Under the pieces are notes generated by a model. That model had not been told where the DNA came from and searched no databases. It was given only the letters and a program-made list of their open reading frames with translations. A DNA stretch of 64,000 nucleotides. It comes from CCY15215 sp039194995. Its GTDB lineage: Bacteria > Cyanobacteriota > Cyanobacteriia > Cyanobacteriales > Spirulinaceae. A program made the position numbers and the translations under genes. The stretch spans positions 1 through 64,000 of the forward strand of contig JBCCVR010000003.1 of assembly GCA_039194995.1 (NCBI GenBank). Direction: 5' to 3'. Every line of letters begins with the position of its first letter. The stretch's first letter is position 1. This document shows, piece after piece, positions 17,127 to 24,698 of the stretch.

Positions 17127-17436
17127 GGCGTGGAAAATTAATCATCAAAAAGTAACAAGCTCTCCCCGAGTGTTCCCCAAACTGGTATACTAATATATGT
17201 AACATTTGTTTACAATCCTTTTGAGTTCGGGAAATTTACGAAGTCTTTACTACGAAGTCTTTACATTGTGCAAGCGAGTTAAGCGCAGGCTCGCGATCGC
17301 AAGCGAGCAACTGCCAGCTAACAATTGCGAATCGACACTCGGCTCTTTTTGGGGTCAGGTTAAGAAAGACATTGAGAAGTGACTTACTCGAATTCAGAAA
17401 CTGTGCCTGCAAATATTCCGAAATTTTAACGGTTTG
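17127..17436. other. Intergenic region with a 14-base perfect tandem repeat
   Basis: This 310-base stretch between accA and the SDR gene holds no gene. TACGAAGTCTTTAC occurs twice head-to-tail at 17237-17264. A GCTCGCGATCGCAAGCGAGC palindrome lies around 17290-17309 and includes a HIP1 octamer. Promoter elements for the SDR gene could not be placed. Confidence 0.55.
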
Positions 17437-18165
17437 ATGAATTCCAACTCAAATCAGAATCGTGCCATCATCACAGGCGCGAGCAGTGGCATTGGCAAGG
17501 CAACCGCTCTCGCTTTTTCTCAAGCAGGAGTTGATGTGGCCCTAATCGGTCGCTCTCCGGAAAAGCTGCAAGCTGTTGTCGAAGAGGCGAAGACCTTTGG
17601 TGTTGAAGCCAAAGCCTATGTTGTAGATCTGGCTGAAGTCGAAAGCGTGAAAGCAAAAATCGAAGCGATCGCGGCCGATTTCGCTCCTGTTGACATTTTG
17701 GTGAACAACGCAGGGATGGGTTATACAGGAACCTTAAAGGAAACCCCTCTCGCCGATTGGCAAAAAGTCATCGATCTCAATCTGACAAGCGTTTTCCAAT
17801 GTATTTTAGGGATTTTGCCATCCATGCGCGATCGTGGCAAAGGCACGATTATTAACGTTGCCTCGATTGCCGGTAAAACCCCCTTTCCCAATTGGGGCGC
17901 TTATAGCGTTAGTAAAGCGGGGGCGATCGCCCTTTCCAAAACCCTTGCTGCGGAAGAACGCCCTCATGGGATTCGCGTGGTTGCGTTTTCTCCCGGTTCG
18001 GTAAATACGCCCATTTGGGATACCGACACCGTTAGCGCCGACTTCGATCGCACGGCCATGCTCACTCCGGAAATCGTCGCGCAATCCATTTTGCACGCTG
18101 CTCTGCTACCCGAACAAGCAGTTGTTGAGGATATCACCTTAATGCCCAGTGGAGGCGCTTTGTAG
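17437..18165 (+). CDS. SDR family oxidoreductase, FabG-like
   Basis: 242 residues forming a classical short-chain dehydrogenase. The nucleotide-binding motif is TGASSGIGKATA, the NNAG motif is VNNAGMGYTG, the catalytic Ser is in INVASIAG, and the active-site YxxxK is YSVSKAG; PGSVNTP follows. Classical SDRs reduce carbonyls with NAD(P)H; the exact substrate cannot be read from the sequence. The context (accA before, folE after) is compatible with ketoacyl-ACP reduction or a pterin-related reduction, both inferences. ATG 17437 is chosen over the TTG three bases earlier. Confidence 0.88.
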   Translation: MNSNSNQNRAIITGASSGIGKATALAFSQAGVDVALIGRSPEKLQAVVEEAKTFGVEAKAYVVDLAEVESVKAKIEAIAADFAPVDILVNNAGMGYTGTLKETPLADWQKVIDLNLTSVFQCILGILPSMRDRGKGTIINVASIAGKTPFPNWGAYSVSKAGAIALSKTLAAEERPHGIRVVAFSPGSVNTPIWDTDTVSADFDRTAMLTPEIVAQSILHAALLPEQAVVEDITLMPSGGAL

Positions 18166-18166
18166 G

Positions 18167-18200
18167 GATGAAGGACGACGATGAAGGATGAAGGATAAAG
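18167..18200 (+). repeat. Degenerate heptamer repeat (GATGAAG)n
   Basis: GATGAAG units at 18167-18173, 18180-18186, 18187-18193 and a GATAAAG at 18194-18200, with one shortened GACGAC unit between. It starts one base after the SDR stop codon and lies in the folE upstream region. Confidence 0.65.
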
Positions 18201-18316
18201 CAGGACGCAAGGCTATCCAAACGCGCTCTCTTTATCCGGATATCGTCTGTCAATTCACCCATGCAAACTTTCCTCTTGGCATTATCTTTCAACCGTCTTT
18301 TTCACTCACTTTACCT

Positions 18317-19042
18317 ATGACCATTGCTACTTCTAACGGGACTACCCATCCTAACTCCCTTGCTTTCAATGGCAAAAATCTTTCGAGTCAGAGTCCCGCT
18401 CGAGAGCGACCAACCCATCCCGATCGCACCACCCACAACGGTCAGCAAGCCGACGCACATCCGACTGCGGATGCAGTGAAAGCCGACATGATGGATGCCG
18501 TGCGGAAAATGTTGGAAGGGGTAGGGGAAGATCCAGAACGGGAAGGACTCCTGAAAACCCCTAAGCGGGTTGCAGAAGCAATGCAATTTCTCACTCAAGG
18601 ATACAATCAATCCTTGGATAAAATCGTCAATGGGGCAATCTTCGACGAGGGGCATAACGAAATGGTATTGGTGCGAGACATTGACTTTTTCAGTCTTTGC
18701 GAACATCATATGCTCCCCTTTATGGGACGCGCTCACGTTGCCTATATCCCCAATCAAAAAGTGGTCGGACTGAGCAAATTAGCGCGGATCGTCGAAATGT
18801 ACGCCCGTCGCTTACAAGTTCAAGAACGCCTGACCCGTCAAATCGCCGAAGCCATTCAACAAGTATTGAATCCTCGGGGCGTTGCTGTCGTCACGGAAGC
18901 CTCTCATATGTGTATGGTCATGCGCGGCGTTCAGAAACCCGGTTCTTGGACGGTGACGAGTACAATGCTCGGTGCATTCCAAGACGAGCAAAAAACTCGC
19001 GATGAGTTCTTGAGTTTGATTCGCCACCAACCCAATTTTTAA
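18317..19042 (+). CDS. folE: GTP cyclohydrolase I
   Basis: 241 residues. FolE converts GTP to dihydroneopterin triphosphate, the first step of folate and pterin synthesis. The catalytic domain starts near residue 60 (MMDAVRKMLEGVGEDPEREGL in outline) and contains the zinc ligands in SLCEHHMLPF and HMCMVMRG, plus QVQERLTRQIA. The first 55 residues (Ser/Asn/His/Thr-rich) are a poorly conserved leader, as often seen in this family. The frame is open upstream to 18188, but ATG 18317 avoids a stretch with no family resemblance. Convergent with trpF. Confidence 0.94.
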   Translation: MTIATSNGTTHPNSLAFNGKNLSSQSPARERPTHPDRTTHNGQQADAHPTADAVKADMMDAVRKMLEGVGEDPEREGLLKTPKRVAEAMQFLTQGYNQSLDKIVNGAIFDEGHNEMVLVRDIDFFSLCEHHMLPFMGRAHVAYIPNQKVVGLSKLARIVEMYARRLQVQERLTRQIAEAIQQVLNPRGVAVVTEASHMCMVMRGVQKPGSWTVTSTMLGAFQDEQKTRDEFLSLIRHQPNF

Positions 19043-19119
19043 ATGACATAGCCTAAGTTGCTAGTTGCAACAATTGTGAGTTTCAATCCCCCTAAATCTC
19101 CCTTAAATCCCCCTCCCGT

Positions 19120-19136
19120 CCCCCTTAATAAGGGGG
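19120..19136. repeat. CCCCC-TTAATAA-GGGGG hairpin in a C-rich repeat
   Basis: A short palindrome follows the degenerate stretch CCCCTAAATCTCCCTTAAATCCCCC. This C-rich repeat type is dispersed in many cyanobacterial genomes. It lies between the convergent folE and trpF genes and may act as terminator. Confidence 0.6.
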
Positions 19137-19159
19137 AAAGCCAGAGGATGCTTCGCTTT

Positions 19160-19816
19160 TTAAGGACGGGGACTTCCGGATTCTCCCTCTTTGCCCTTGA
19201 CTCGTTCGAGCAATTTAGCAACTTTGGCAAGATCTTTGTCCCCGGGCGATCGCTCGACACCACTCGACAAGTCAATACCGTCGGGACTGACCCGATCGAG
19301 GGCAATGAGAATATTGTCTGGGGTCAGTCCTCCCGCTAACAACCAAGGTTTGGCAGGTCGAAAATTGTGTAATGCTTGCCAATCTAGCGTTTTTCCCGTC
19401 CCTCCCCGTTGCTGGGGATGATACGCATCCAGAAGGAACGTATCGATCGCTTCTTCATAATCTTTGCTCTGTTCGAGATCCGTAATACTCTTGACGCGCA
19501 AGGCTTTCACGATCTCCAACTGGGGAAGTTGCTGGCGGAGTTGCCAACAAAATTCTGGCGATTCGTCACCGTGGAGTTGAATCCCTGTCAGTCCCGTATT
19601 CTTGGCGATCGCTGCAATGCGATCGATTTCTGCATTCACAAAAACGCCGATCTTATCCACGCGCTGAGGAAGATGGGCAATAATCTCGCCTATTTTTTCG
19701 GGAGTGAGATGGCGGGGGGATTTTTCAACGCAGATAAATCCGAGTGCTGTCGCGCCTAAGTTGGCGATCGCGCATCCTTGCTCGGTATTGGTAATCCCAC
19801 AAATTTTAATTCGCAT
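19160..19816 (-). CDS. trpF: Phosphoribosylanthranilate isomerase
   Basis: 218 residues, a TIM-barrel enzyme catalysing the third step of tryptophan synthesis from anthranilate. The start MRIKICGIT carries the catalytic Cys (residue 5-7 region), followed by GFICVEKSPRHLTPE, VGVFVN-like strand, IQLHGDES and LAGGLTPDN, and ends with the phosphate-binding DLSSGVE motif. The last dozen residues (KGKEGESGSPRP) go beyond the family end and appear to be derived from the C-rich repeat next to the gene. Confidence 0.94.
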   Translation of the reverse strand: MRIKICGITNTEQGCAIANLGATALGFICVEKSPRHLTPEKIGEIIAHLPQRVDKIGVFVNAEIDRIAAIAKNTGLTGIQLHGDESPEFCWQLRQQLPQLEIVKALRVKSITDLEQSKDYEEAIDTFLLDAYHPQQRGGTGKTLDWQALHNFRPAKPWLLAGGLTPDNILIALDRVSPDGIDLSSGVERSPGDKDLAKVAKLLERVKGKEGESGSPRP

Positions 19817-19984
19817 TTTTTTTGACTAAATTTATCGTCAATCGATAATTAATCATTAATAATTGAGGTTGAGGGATGCTGAACTGCGGTGCGACCCCGG
19901 CGAATCGAATTCGCTAAGGGAACGCGCACCAAGACATAGTTCAGTATATCCAATCGATCTATCGATCATTGCTCATTGATTAAG

Positions 19985-21421
19985 ATGCCATCCGACGATC
20001 TAGCTCGCCGCAAGAGAAAGCGCCTCCGCGATCGCACTGTACCCCAACTCAGTTCATCCCCGCGCGGAAATAATCGAGAAGGTGCCGTACCGTCCGCCAA
20101 TTTCCCCGAATTTCCCCAGAGATTGCGTCCGTTACGCTCGGGTCGCTCTCGGTTGGGAAATTCTCGAAATAATCCGATCGGCGATCGCCCTCTTTATCCA
20201 AACCCCCCCGAGTTGGATAATTTTCCGAGGGAAACGGAGCGCTCTGGATTTCGCAAGAAGCGATCGCCGTCTTCTCCCCCTACCGACAATCTCTCGGCTC
20301 GAGCGCGATGGGAAGCTCGCATTAATAACGCCTCTTCTCTTGCCGTTGCTCCCAAGGTTTCGAACTCTCCGGTTGCGTCTCCTTCCTTTTCTTATCTGCT
20401 CCTCTTGTATGGCGTTCGCTTTCTGATTTTTGGGTTTGGTGCGAGCGCGATCGCCGGAACCCTCATTGCTACCATCGATCCCTCCCGCCAACTCGAGCCG
20501 GCACAAACTCCCCTCACTGCCGAAAAGGAAGAGGTTTTCGATCCCTTAGCAGCAGCGATGTCCGTGAAGTTGAGGGCGGAAATTGCTCCCCTCAAAGGGA
20601 AAATCGAAGCGATCGCCCGTCAAAATCCCCGTTACGATCTGGGGGTATTTCTGTTCGATTTGGATACGAAAGATTATGTAAATTGGCAAGGTACCAAACA
20701 ATTTGCGGCGGCCAGTACGATTAAAGCGCCCATCCTAATTGCTTTTTTTCAAGATATTGACGCGCGCAAAGCCCGTCTCAATGAAACATTAATTATGGAT
20801 GAAGAGTCAATCGTGGGAGAAGCCGGACGGATGCAATATCAACCCCCCGGCAGCAAATTTTCTGCGAAAGAAACCGTGGAGAAAATGATCGTCACCAGCG
20901 ATAATACGGCTACCAATATGATAATTAAGCGTTTGGGAGGCATTGAAGCACTAAATCAGCGTTTCTCAGAGTGGGATTTGCCTTCAACAGTTATGAACGA
21001 TCTCTTACCCGATGTCGGGGGAACAAATTTGACCAGTCCGGTAGACTTGGCGAATGTTTTGGTAATGGTCAATCAAGGCAAATTAGTCTCTTTGCGATCG
21101 CGCGATCGCTTACTCAATATTATGAGCCAAGTGGAGAATCGACAATTACTTCCCCAGGGGTTAGATCCCGGTGCAAAAATTGCCCATAAAACGGGTAATA
21201 TTGGCTCGTTAATCGCCGATGCGGGTTTAATCGATACCCAAACCGGACGGCGTTATGTGGCGGTGGTGATGGTCGCCCGAGAATTCAACGATCGCGGTGC
21301 GAGAGCAATAATTCAGCAAATTTCTCGCGAGGCCTATCAATATTTTAACGAACCTACTCCCATGCCCAATACCACAATTATACCGAGGGAAGATAGCGAA
21401 ACTGTGGCATTAGAAAGGTAA
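19985..21421 (+). CDS. Class A beta-lactamase-like serine hydrolase
   Basis: 478 residues from ATG 19985. The first 140 residues are Arg/Pro/Ser-rich and disordered, then a membrane helix (about 147-165), then a periplasmic serine hydrolase domain. The active-site Ser-x-x-Lys is in AASTIKAP, the SDN motif in TSDNTATN and KTG in HKTGNIG, with an EAGRMQ segment resembling the omega-loop side. This is the penicillin-binding/beta-lactamase fold. Cyanobacterial members with such cytoplasmic basic tails are usually of unknown role and may be peptidoglycan hydrolases or PBPs without resistance activity; that is inference. Confidence 0.85.
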   Translation: MPSDDLARRKRKRLRDRTVPQLSSSPRGNNREGAVPSANFPEFPQRLRPLRSGRSRLGNSRNNPIGDRPLYPNPPELDNFPRETERSGFRKKRSPSSPPTDNLSARARWEARINNASSLAVAPKVSNSPVASPSFSYLLLLYGVRFLIFGFGASAIAGTLIATIDPSRQLEPAQTPLTAEKEEVFDPLAAAMSVKLRAEIAPLKGKIEAIARQNPRYDLGVFLFDLDTKDYVNWQGTKQFAAASTIKAPILIAFFQDIDARKARLNETLIMDEESIVGEAGRMQYQPPGSKFSAKETVEKMIVTSDNTATNMIIKRLGGIEALNQRFSEWDLPSTVMNDLLPDVGGTNLTSPVDLANVLVMVNQGKLVSLRSRDRLLNIMSQVENRQLLPQGLDPGAKIAHKTGNIGSLIADAGLIDTQTGRRYVAVVMVAREFNDRGARAIIQQISREAYQYFNEPTPMPNTTIIPREDSETVALER

Positions 21422-21425
21422 TTAT

Positions 21426-21474
21426 TTGTTGTTCGTTGTTCGTTGTTTGTTGTTCGTTGTTTGTTGTTTGTTCA
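21426..21474 (+). repeat. Heptamer tandem repeat (TYGTTGT)7
   Basis: Seven units TTGTTGT / TCGTTGT run from four bases after the hydrolase stop to eight bases before the ATG of the TPR gene. The same unit, reverse-complemented (AACAACA), precedes the MetF-like gene at 45831. Confidence 0.9.
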
Positions 21475-21481
21475 GAGAACT

Positions 21482-22609
21482 ATGAACTTTTCAATTTTGG
21501 CTTTGTTGGCGACAGGTTTATCGGGGTCTTTGACATTTTCGGAAAGCGTGCCGATGGGCGAAATTTCCATCGATTTACCTGCTCCGGCTCTGGAAATCGC
21601 CCATTATGACCCGGTGGTGATGGAGTTTTTAAATCAAGCAATTCTAGCCGATCCCGATAATGCCGAGGCTTATCACAGTCGGGGTTTATTGTGGATTCAC
21701 GTTGAGGATTATCCCAAAGCTATTGCGGATTTTAGCGAGATGATTCGCATCGAACCCGATAATGCCAAAGCCTATAATTATCGAGGAACGGCGCTTTTTT
21801 GGAGTCAGAAATATGACGAAGCAATGCAGGATTACAATCGCGCGATCGCTCTGGATGAAAATTTAGCGATCGCTTATTTTAATCGCGGCTATTTATATCG
21901 GCAGTGGGGACAAATTCAAGAGGCGATCGCCGATTTTCAACGCGGTGCGGATTTATCGCTTCAAGAAGGAAATCGTGATGAATATCAACAGGCTTTAGTT
22001 GTGATTCGCGATTTAAAAAATACGCCCCAATTTGACGACCGGAACTTATTCGATCGCGGTGTTAGCAAAATAGAAGCGGGAGATTATTTGAGTGCAATTG
22101 CAGATTTTAATTTCATATTACCCGACAGCGATCGCAAAAGTCAAATCTATTATTATTTGGGTTTAGCACGGATGGGATTAGAAGATTTTCGCGGTGCGAT
22201 CGCTCACTTTGATTCGGCAATTGAGGAAGATTCTCGCTTTTTTGAGGCTTACAATCAACGAGGAGAAGCGGCAATTAATTTAGATAATTGGCAAAGCGCA
22301 TTAATGGATTTTGAAACCGCGATCGCCCTCGCTCCCGATTTTGCTTCGGGGTATTACAATCGCGGGCGAGTCCGTCTTGAAAATGAGGATTTAGCGGCGG
22401 CATTAGTCGATTTTAATACGGCTTTAAATCTTGATGAAACGATCGCAGAAGCATATCGCGATCGTGGCATTGTTTACGCTCAAATGGAGGAGACAGAACG
22501 GGCGATCAGGGATCTACAAAAGGCCGCCGAACTCTTTGCCCATCAAGGCGATACAGTCAGCTATCATCAAAGTTTGGCCTACATCCAAGCGATTGAAAGC
22601 TCTCAATAA
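21482..22609 (+). CDS. TPR-repeat exported protein
   Basis: 375 residues from ATG 21482 (MNFSILALLATGLSG, a likely signal peptide). At least eight tetratricopeptide repeats follow, with NAEAYHSRGLLWI, NAKAYNYRGTALFW, NLAIAYFNRGYLYR, FFEAYNQRGEAAIN and TIAEAYRDRGIVYAQ marking successive units. TPR arrays mediate protein-protein contacts; no enzymatic domain is present. The upstream frame (to 21443) is translated from the heptamer repeat and is not favoured. The hydrolase gene upstream may be co-transcribed. Confidence 0.86.
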   Translation: MNFSILALLATGLSGSLTFSESVPMGEISIDLPAPALEIAHYDPVVMEFLNQAILADPDNAEAYHSRGLLWIHVEDYPKAIADFSEMIRIEPDNAKAYNYRGTALFWSQKYDEAMQDYNRAIALDENLAIAYFNRGYLYRQWGQIQEAIADFQRGADLSLQEGNRDEYQQALVVIRDLKNTPQFDDRNLFDRGVSKIEAGDYLSAIADFNFILPDSDRKSQIYYYLGLARMGLEDFRGAIAHFDSAIEEDSRFFEAYNQRGEAAINLDNWQSALMDFETAIALAPDFASGYYNRGRVRLENEDLAAALVDFNTALNLDETIAEAYRDRGIVYAQMEETERAIRDLQKAAELFAHQGDTVSYHQSLAYIQAIESSQ

Positions 22610-22704
22610 GTTGGATTGATGCGATCGGAATTATCTAATTTTAAGGGAGTATCTCAGTTTTGAAAAAACACCCAATTTTCTTGAGAAGATATTCCTTCTT
22701 TTAC

Positions 22705-22762
22705 CGTGGAACGGGCATCTTGCCCGTGTATAATTTAGGAACAAGTATCTTGCTTGTTCCAC
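22705..22762. repeat. Two adjacent palindromes of a dispersed repeat type
   Basis: ACGGGCA/TGCCCGT and GGAACAAG/CTTGTTCC hairpins, both containing ATCTTG, lie side by side in the 215-base gap between the TPR gene and the HugZ-like gene. Each resembles the GGAAC-N-ATCTTG-N-GTTCC palindromes scattered in cyanobacterial genomes. The genes are convergent, so a terminator role is also possible. Confidence 0.6.
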
Positions 22763-22824
22763 TATTAGGAATCTTTCTTGTGTTAACTGAATAATGAATA
22801 TACAAATTTGAGATGTACCCGATT

Positions 22825-23313
22825 TTAACGACCGGTAATGAGTGTTAAGCGATCGCCCTCTCCCCGACTAATTTGATAGGCTTGCCCGAACCCAAGAACA
22901 AAGCGACCGTCGCGAGGAATTAATTTCACAATACGAAAATCCGGTAAACTGCGTAATGTTTGGATAATTTCTCCGAATTGTTCCTCAAAGCGATCGCTAA
23001 TTTCTATCCATTCTGCCGTTTCCCGCTCCATAAAGATTGCTTGGCAATTGAAACTCAAACGCGGACGCGCAAAAATATCCGGGCTTTTCTCTTCGTCTTC
23101 AATAAAAAGAACGCTAATTTGAGGATTTTTGGCTAAGTTCTGGGTATGAACGGACAAACCACTAACGAAAATATAGATATTCTTAGCTGTATCCATCACA
23201 AAGGGTGCATAACTGGCATTGGGAACGCCCTCTGAACTGGTCGTGCTTAACATAACGCTACGAACGCGATCGCAAAATTCTTGATAAGCAATCTGAATGT
23301 CTTTTATGCTCAT
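22825..23313 (-). CDS. HugZ-type pyridoxamine phosphate oxidase-like protein
   Basis: 162 residues from ATG 23313 (MSIKDIQIAYQEF). The split-barrel fold is indicated by RSVMLSTTSSEGVPNASYAPF, IYIFVSGLSVHTQNLAKNP and FIEDEEKSPDIFARPRL, which together match the HugZ group of FMN/haem-binding proteins involved in haem use. The C-terminal phosphate-site features of true PNPOx are absent. The frame extends seven codons upstream (MTNEQLL), but those codons come from a heptamer repeat, so I prefer the internal ATG. Divergent from moeA. Confidence 0.82.
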   Translation of the reverse strand: MSIKDIQIAYQEFCDRVRSVMLSTTSSEGVPNASYAPFVMDTAKNIYIFVSGLSVHTQNLAKNPQISVLFIEDEEKSPDIFARPRLSFNCQAIFMERETAEWIEISDRFEEQFGEIIQTLRSLPDFRIVKLIPRDGRFVLGFGQAYQISRGEGDRLTLITGR

Positions 23314-23349
23314 TAGTAATTGCTCATTGGTCATTGTTCATCGATCATG
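23308..23349 (+). repeat. Heptamer repeat spanning the hugZ-like and moeA starts
   Basis: Six 7-base units GCTCATT, AGTAATT, GCTCATT, GGTCATT, GTTCATC, GATCATG. The first unit overlaps the HugZ-like start codon and the last unit ends with the moeA ATG, so both genes begin inside the same repeat block. Confidence 0.8.
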
Positions 23350-24573
23350 ATATCCGTATCTGAAGCCGAAACGATTATTCTCAACCTCGCTCAACCCCTG
23401 CAAACGGTTGAAGAAGTCACCCTCGAAAACGCAAGCGGCCGAATTTTGGCTCGATCTGTCACTAGCACCCTCGATTTTCCCTACTGGGATAATTCAGCCA
23501 TGGATGGCTACGCCGTGCGTTATGAAGACGTACAAGGGTGCGATCGCGATCGTCCCAAAACGTTAAAAATTGTTGAGGAAATTCCCGCCGGAATTCAACC
23601 CCAAAAAGCCCTCTCCTCGGGAGAAGCCGCGCGAATTTTTACCGGGGCGGTGATGCCAGAAGGGGCGGATACCGTGGTCATGCAGGAAAATACCCAACGA
23701 GAAGGCGATCGCGTGAATATTTTGCAAGCCCCTCGCGATCGCGAATTCGTCCGTCACAAAGGCGCATTCTATCAATCGGGAAATCCTCTCCTCGATGCGG
23801 GAACTGCGATCGGCGCGCCAGAAATTGCAGTTTTGGCAACGGCACAATGCACCCGCTTTACCGTTTATGAACGGCCGCGAGTGGCAATCTTCTCTACGGG
23901 AAACGAGCTAATTCCCCCCGGAAATGCGCTTAAACCGGGACAAATTGTAGATTCCAATCAATATGCCCTGAGAGCGTTTGCGGCGGATTTAGGGGCAATT
24001 CCCCTGCCTTTGGGCATCATCCGCGATCGCCCGGAAGACCTCGAAAAGACGATTGAAGAGGCAATTTCCCGTGCCGATGTCGTCCTCTCAACGGGAGGGG
24101 TTTCGGTGGGAGAATACGATTACGTTGGGGAAATCTTGGCGAAATTAGGGGGCAATATCCAGATTCGCAGCGTAGCGGTTAAACCGGGAAAACCCTTAAC
24201 TGTCGCGACATTCGACCGAGGAGATCGCACCTGTTTGTATTTTGGCATTCCCGGAAATCCGGTTTCGGCTTTGGTAAGCTGTTGGCGTTTCGTTCAGCCT
24301 GCCTTAAAAAAATTGTCTGGACTGGCAGAAAACTGGCAACCAACATTTGTTAAGGCGCGATCGCGTCACGATTTAAAAGCAAGCGGCACGCGAGAAACCT
24401 ATCTTTGGGGACGGTGGGATATTGCCAGCAGGGGTTACGAATTTTCTCTCGCGGGGGGAAGTCGCAGTTCGGGAAATTTGATTAATTTGGCACAAACTAA
24501 CGGTTTAGCTATGATTCCGGTGGGGACAACCGCGATCGCGGCTGGGGAAGAAGTTGACGTGATGTTAGTTTGA
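23347..24573 (+). CDS. moeA: Molybdopterin molybdenumtransferase
   Basis: 408 residues. MoeA inserts molybdate into adenylylated molybdopterin to make molybdenum cofactor. Landmarks are DNSAMDGYAVR near residue 50, ARIFTGAVMPEGADTVV, the phosphate-site STGNEL, VLSTGGVSVGEYDY and GIPGNPVSA near the end. ATG 23347 (MISVSEAE) lies at the end of a heptamer repeat and has no obvious SD sequence. Other cofactor genes are not adjacent. Confidence 0.94.
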   Translation: MISVSEAETIILNLAQPLQTVEEVTLENASGRILARSVTSTLDFPYWDNSAMDGYAVRYEDVQGCDRDRPKTLKIVEEIPAGIQPQKALSSGEAARIFTGAVMPEGADTVVMQENTQREGDRVNILQAPRDREFVRHKGAFYQSGNPLLDAGTAIGAPEIAVLATAQCTRFTVYERPRVAIFSTGNELIPPGNALKPGQIVDSNQYALRAFAADLGAIPLPLGIIRDRPEDLEKTIEEAISRADVVLSTGGVSVGEYDYVGEILAKLGGNIQIRSVAVKPGKPLTVATFDRGDRTCLYFGIPGNPVSALVSCWRFVQPALKKLSGLAENWQPTFVKARSRHDLKASGTRETYLWGRWDIASRGYEFSLAGGSRSSGNLINLAQTNGLAMIPVGTTAIAAGEEVDVMLV

Positions 24574-24698
24574 GCATCGGTAATTCCCCGTTGTCCCCAA
24601 AATGTTGAGATTTTGGTACAAATATTCTGATGGAAGGGGAAAACGTTTTACAATAGAATTCTACTTTTCGAGACGCGATCGCCTGCTCTAGAATTCTC

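Noticed and set aside
19120..19136. Possible small RNA in the folE-trpF gap
   Set aside because: The hairpin belongs to a common C-rich dispersed repeat and no promoter is visible.
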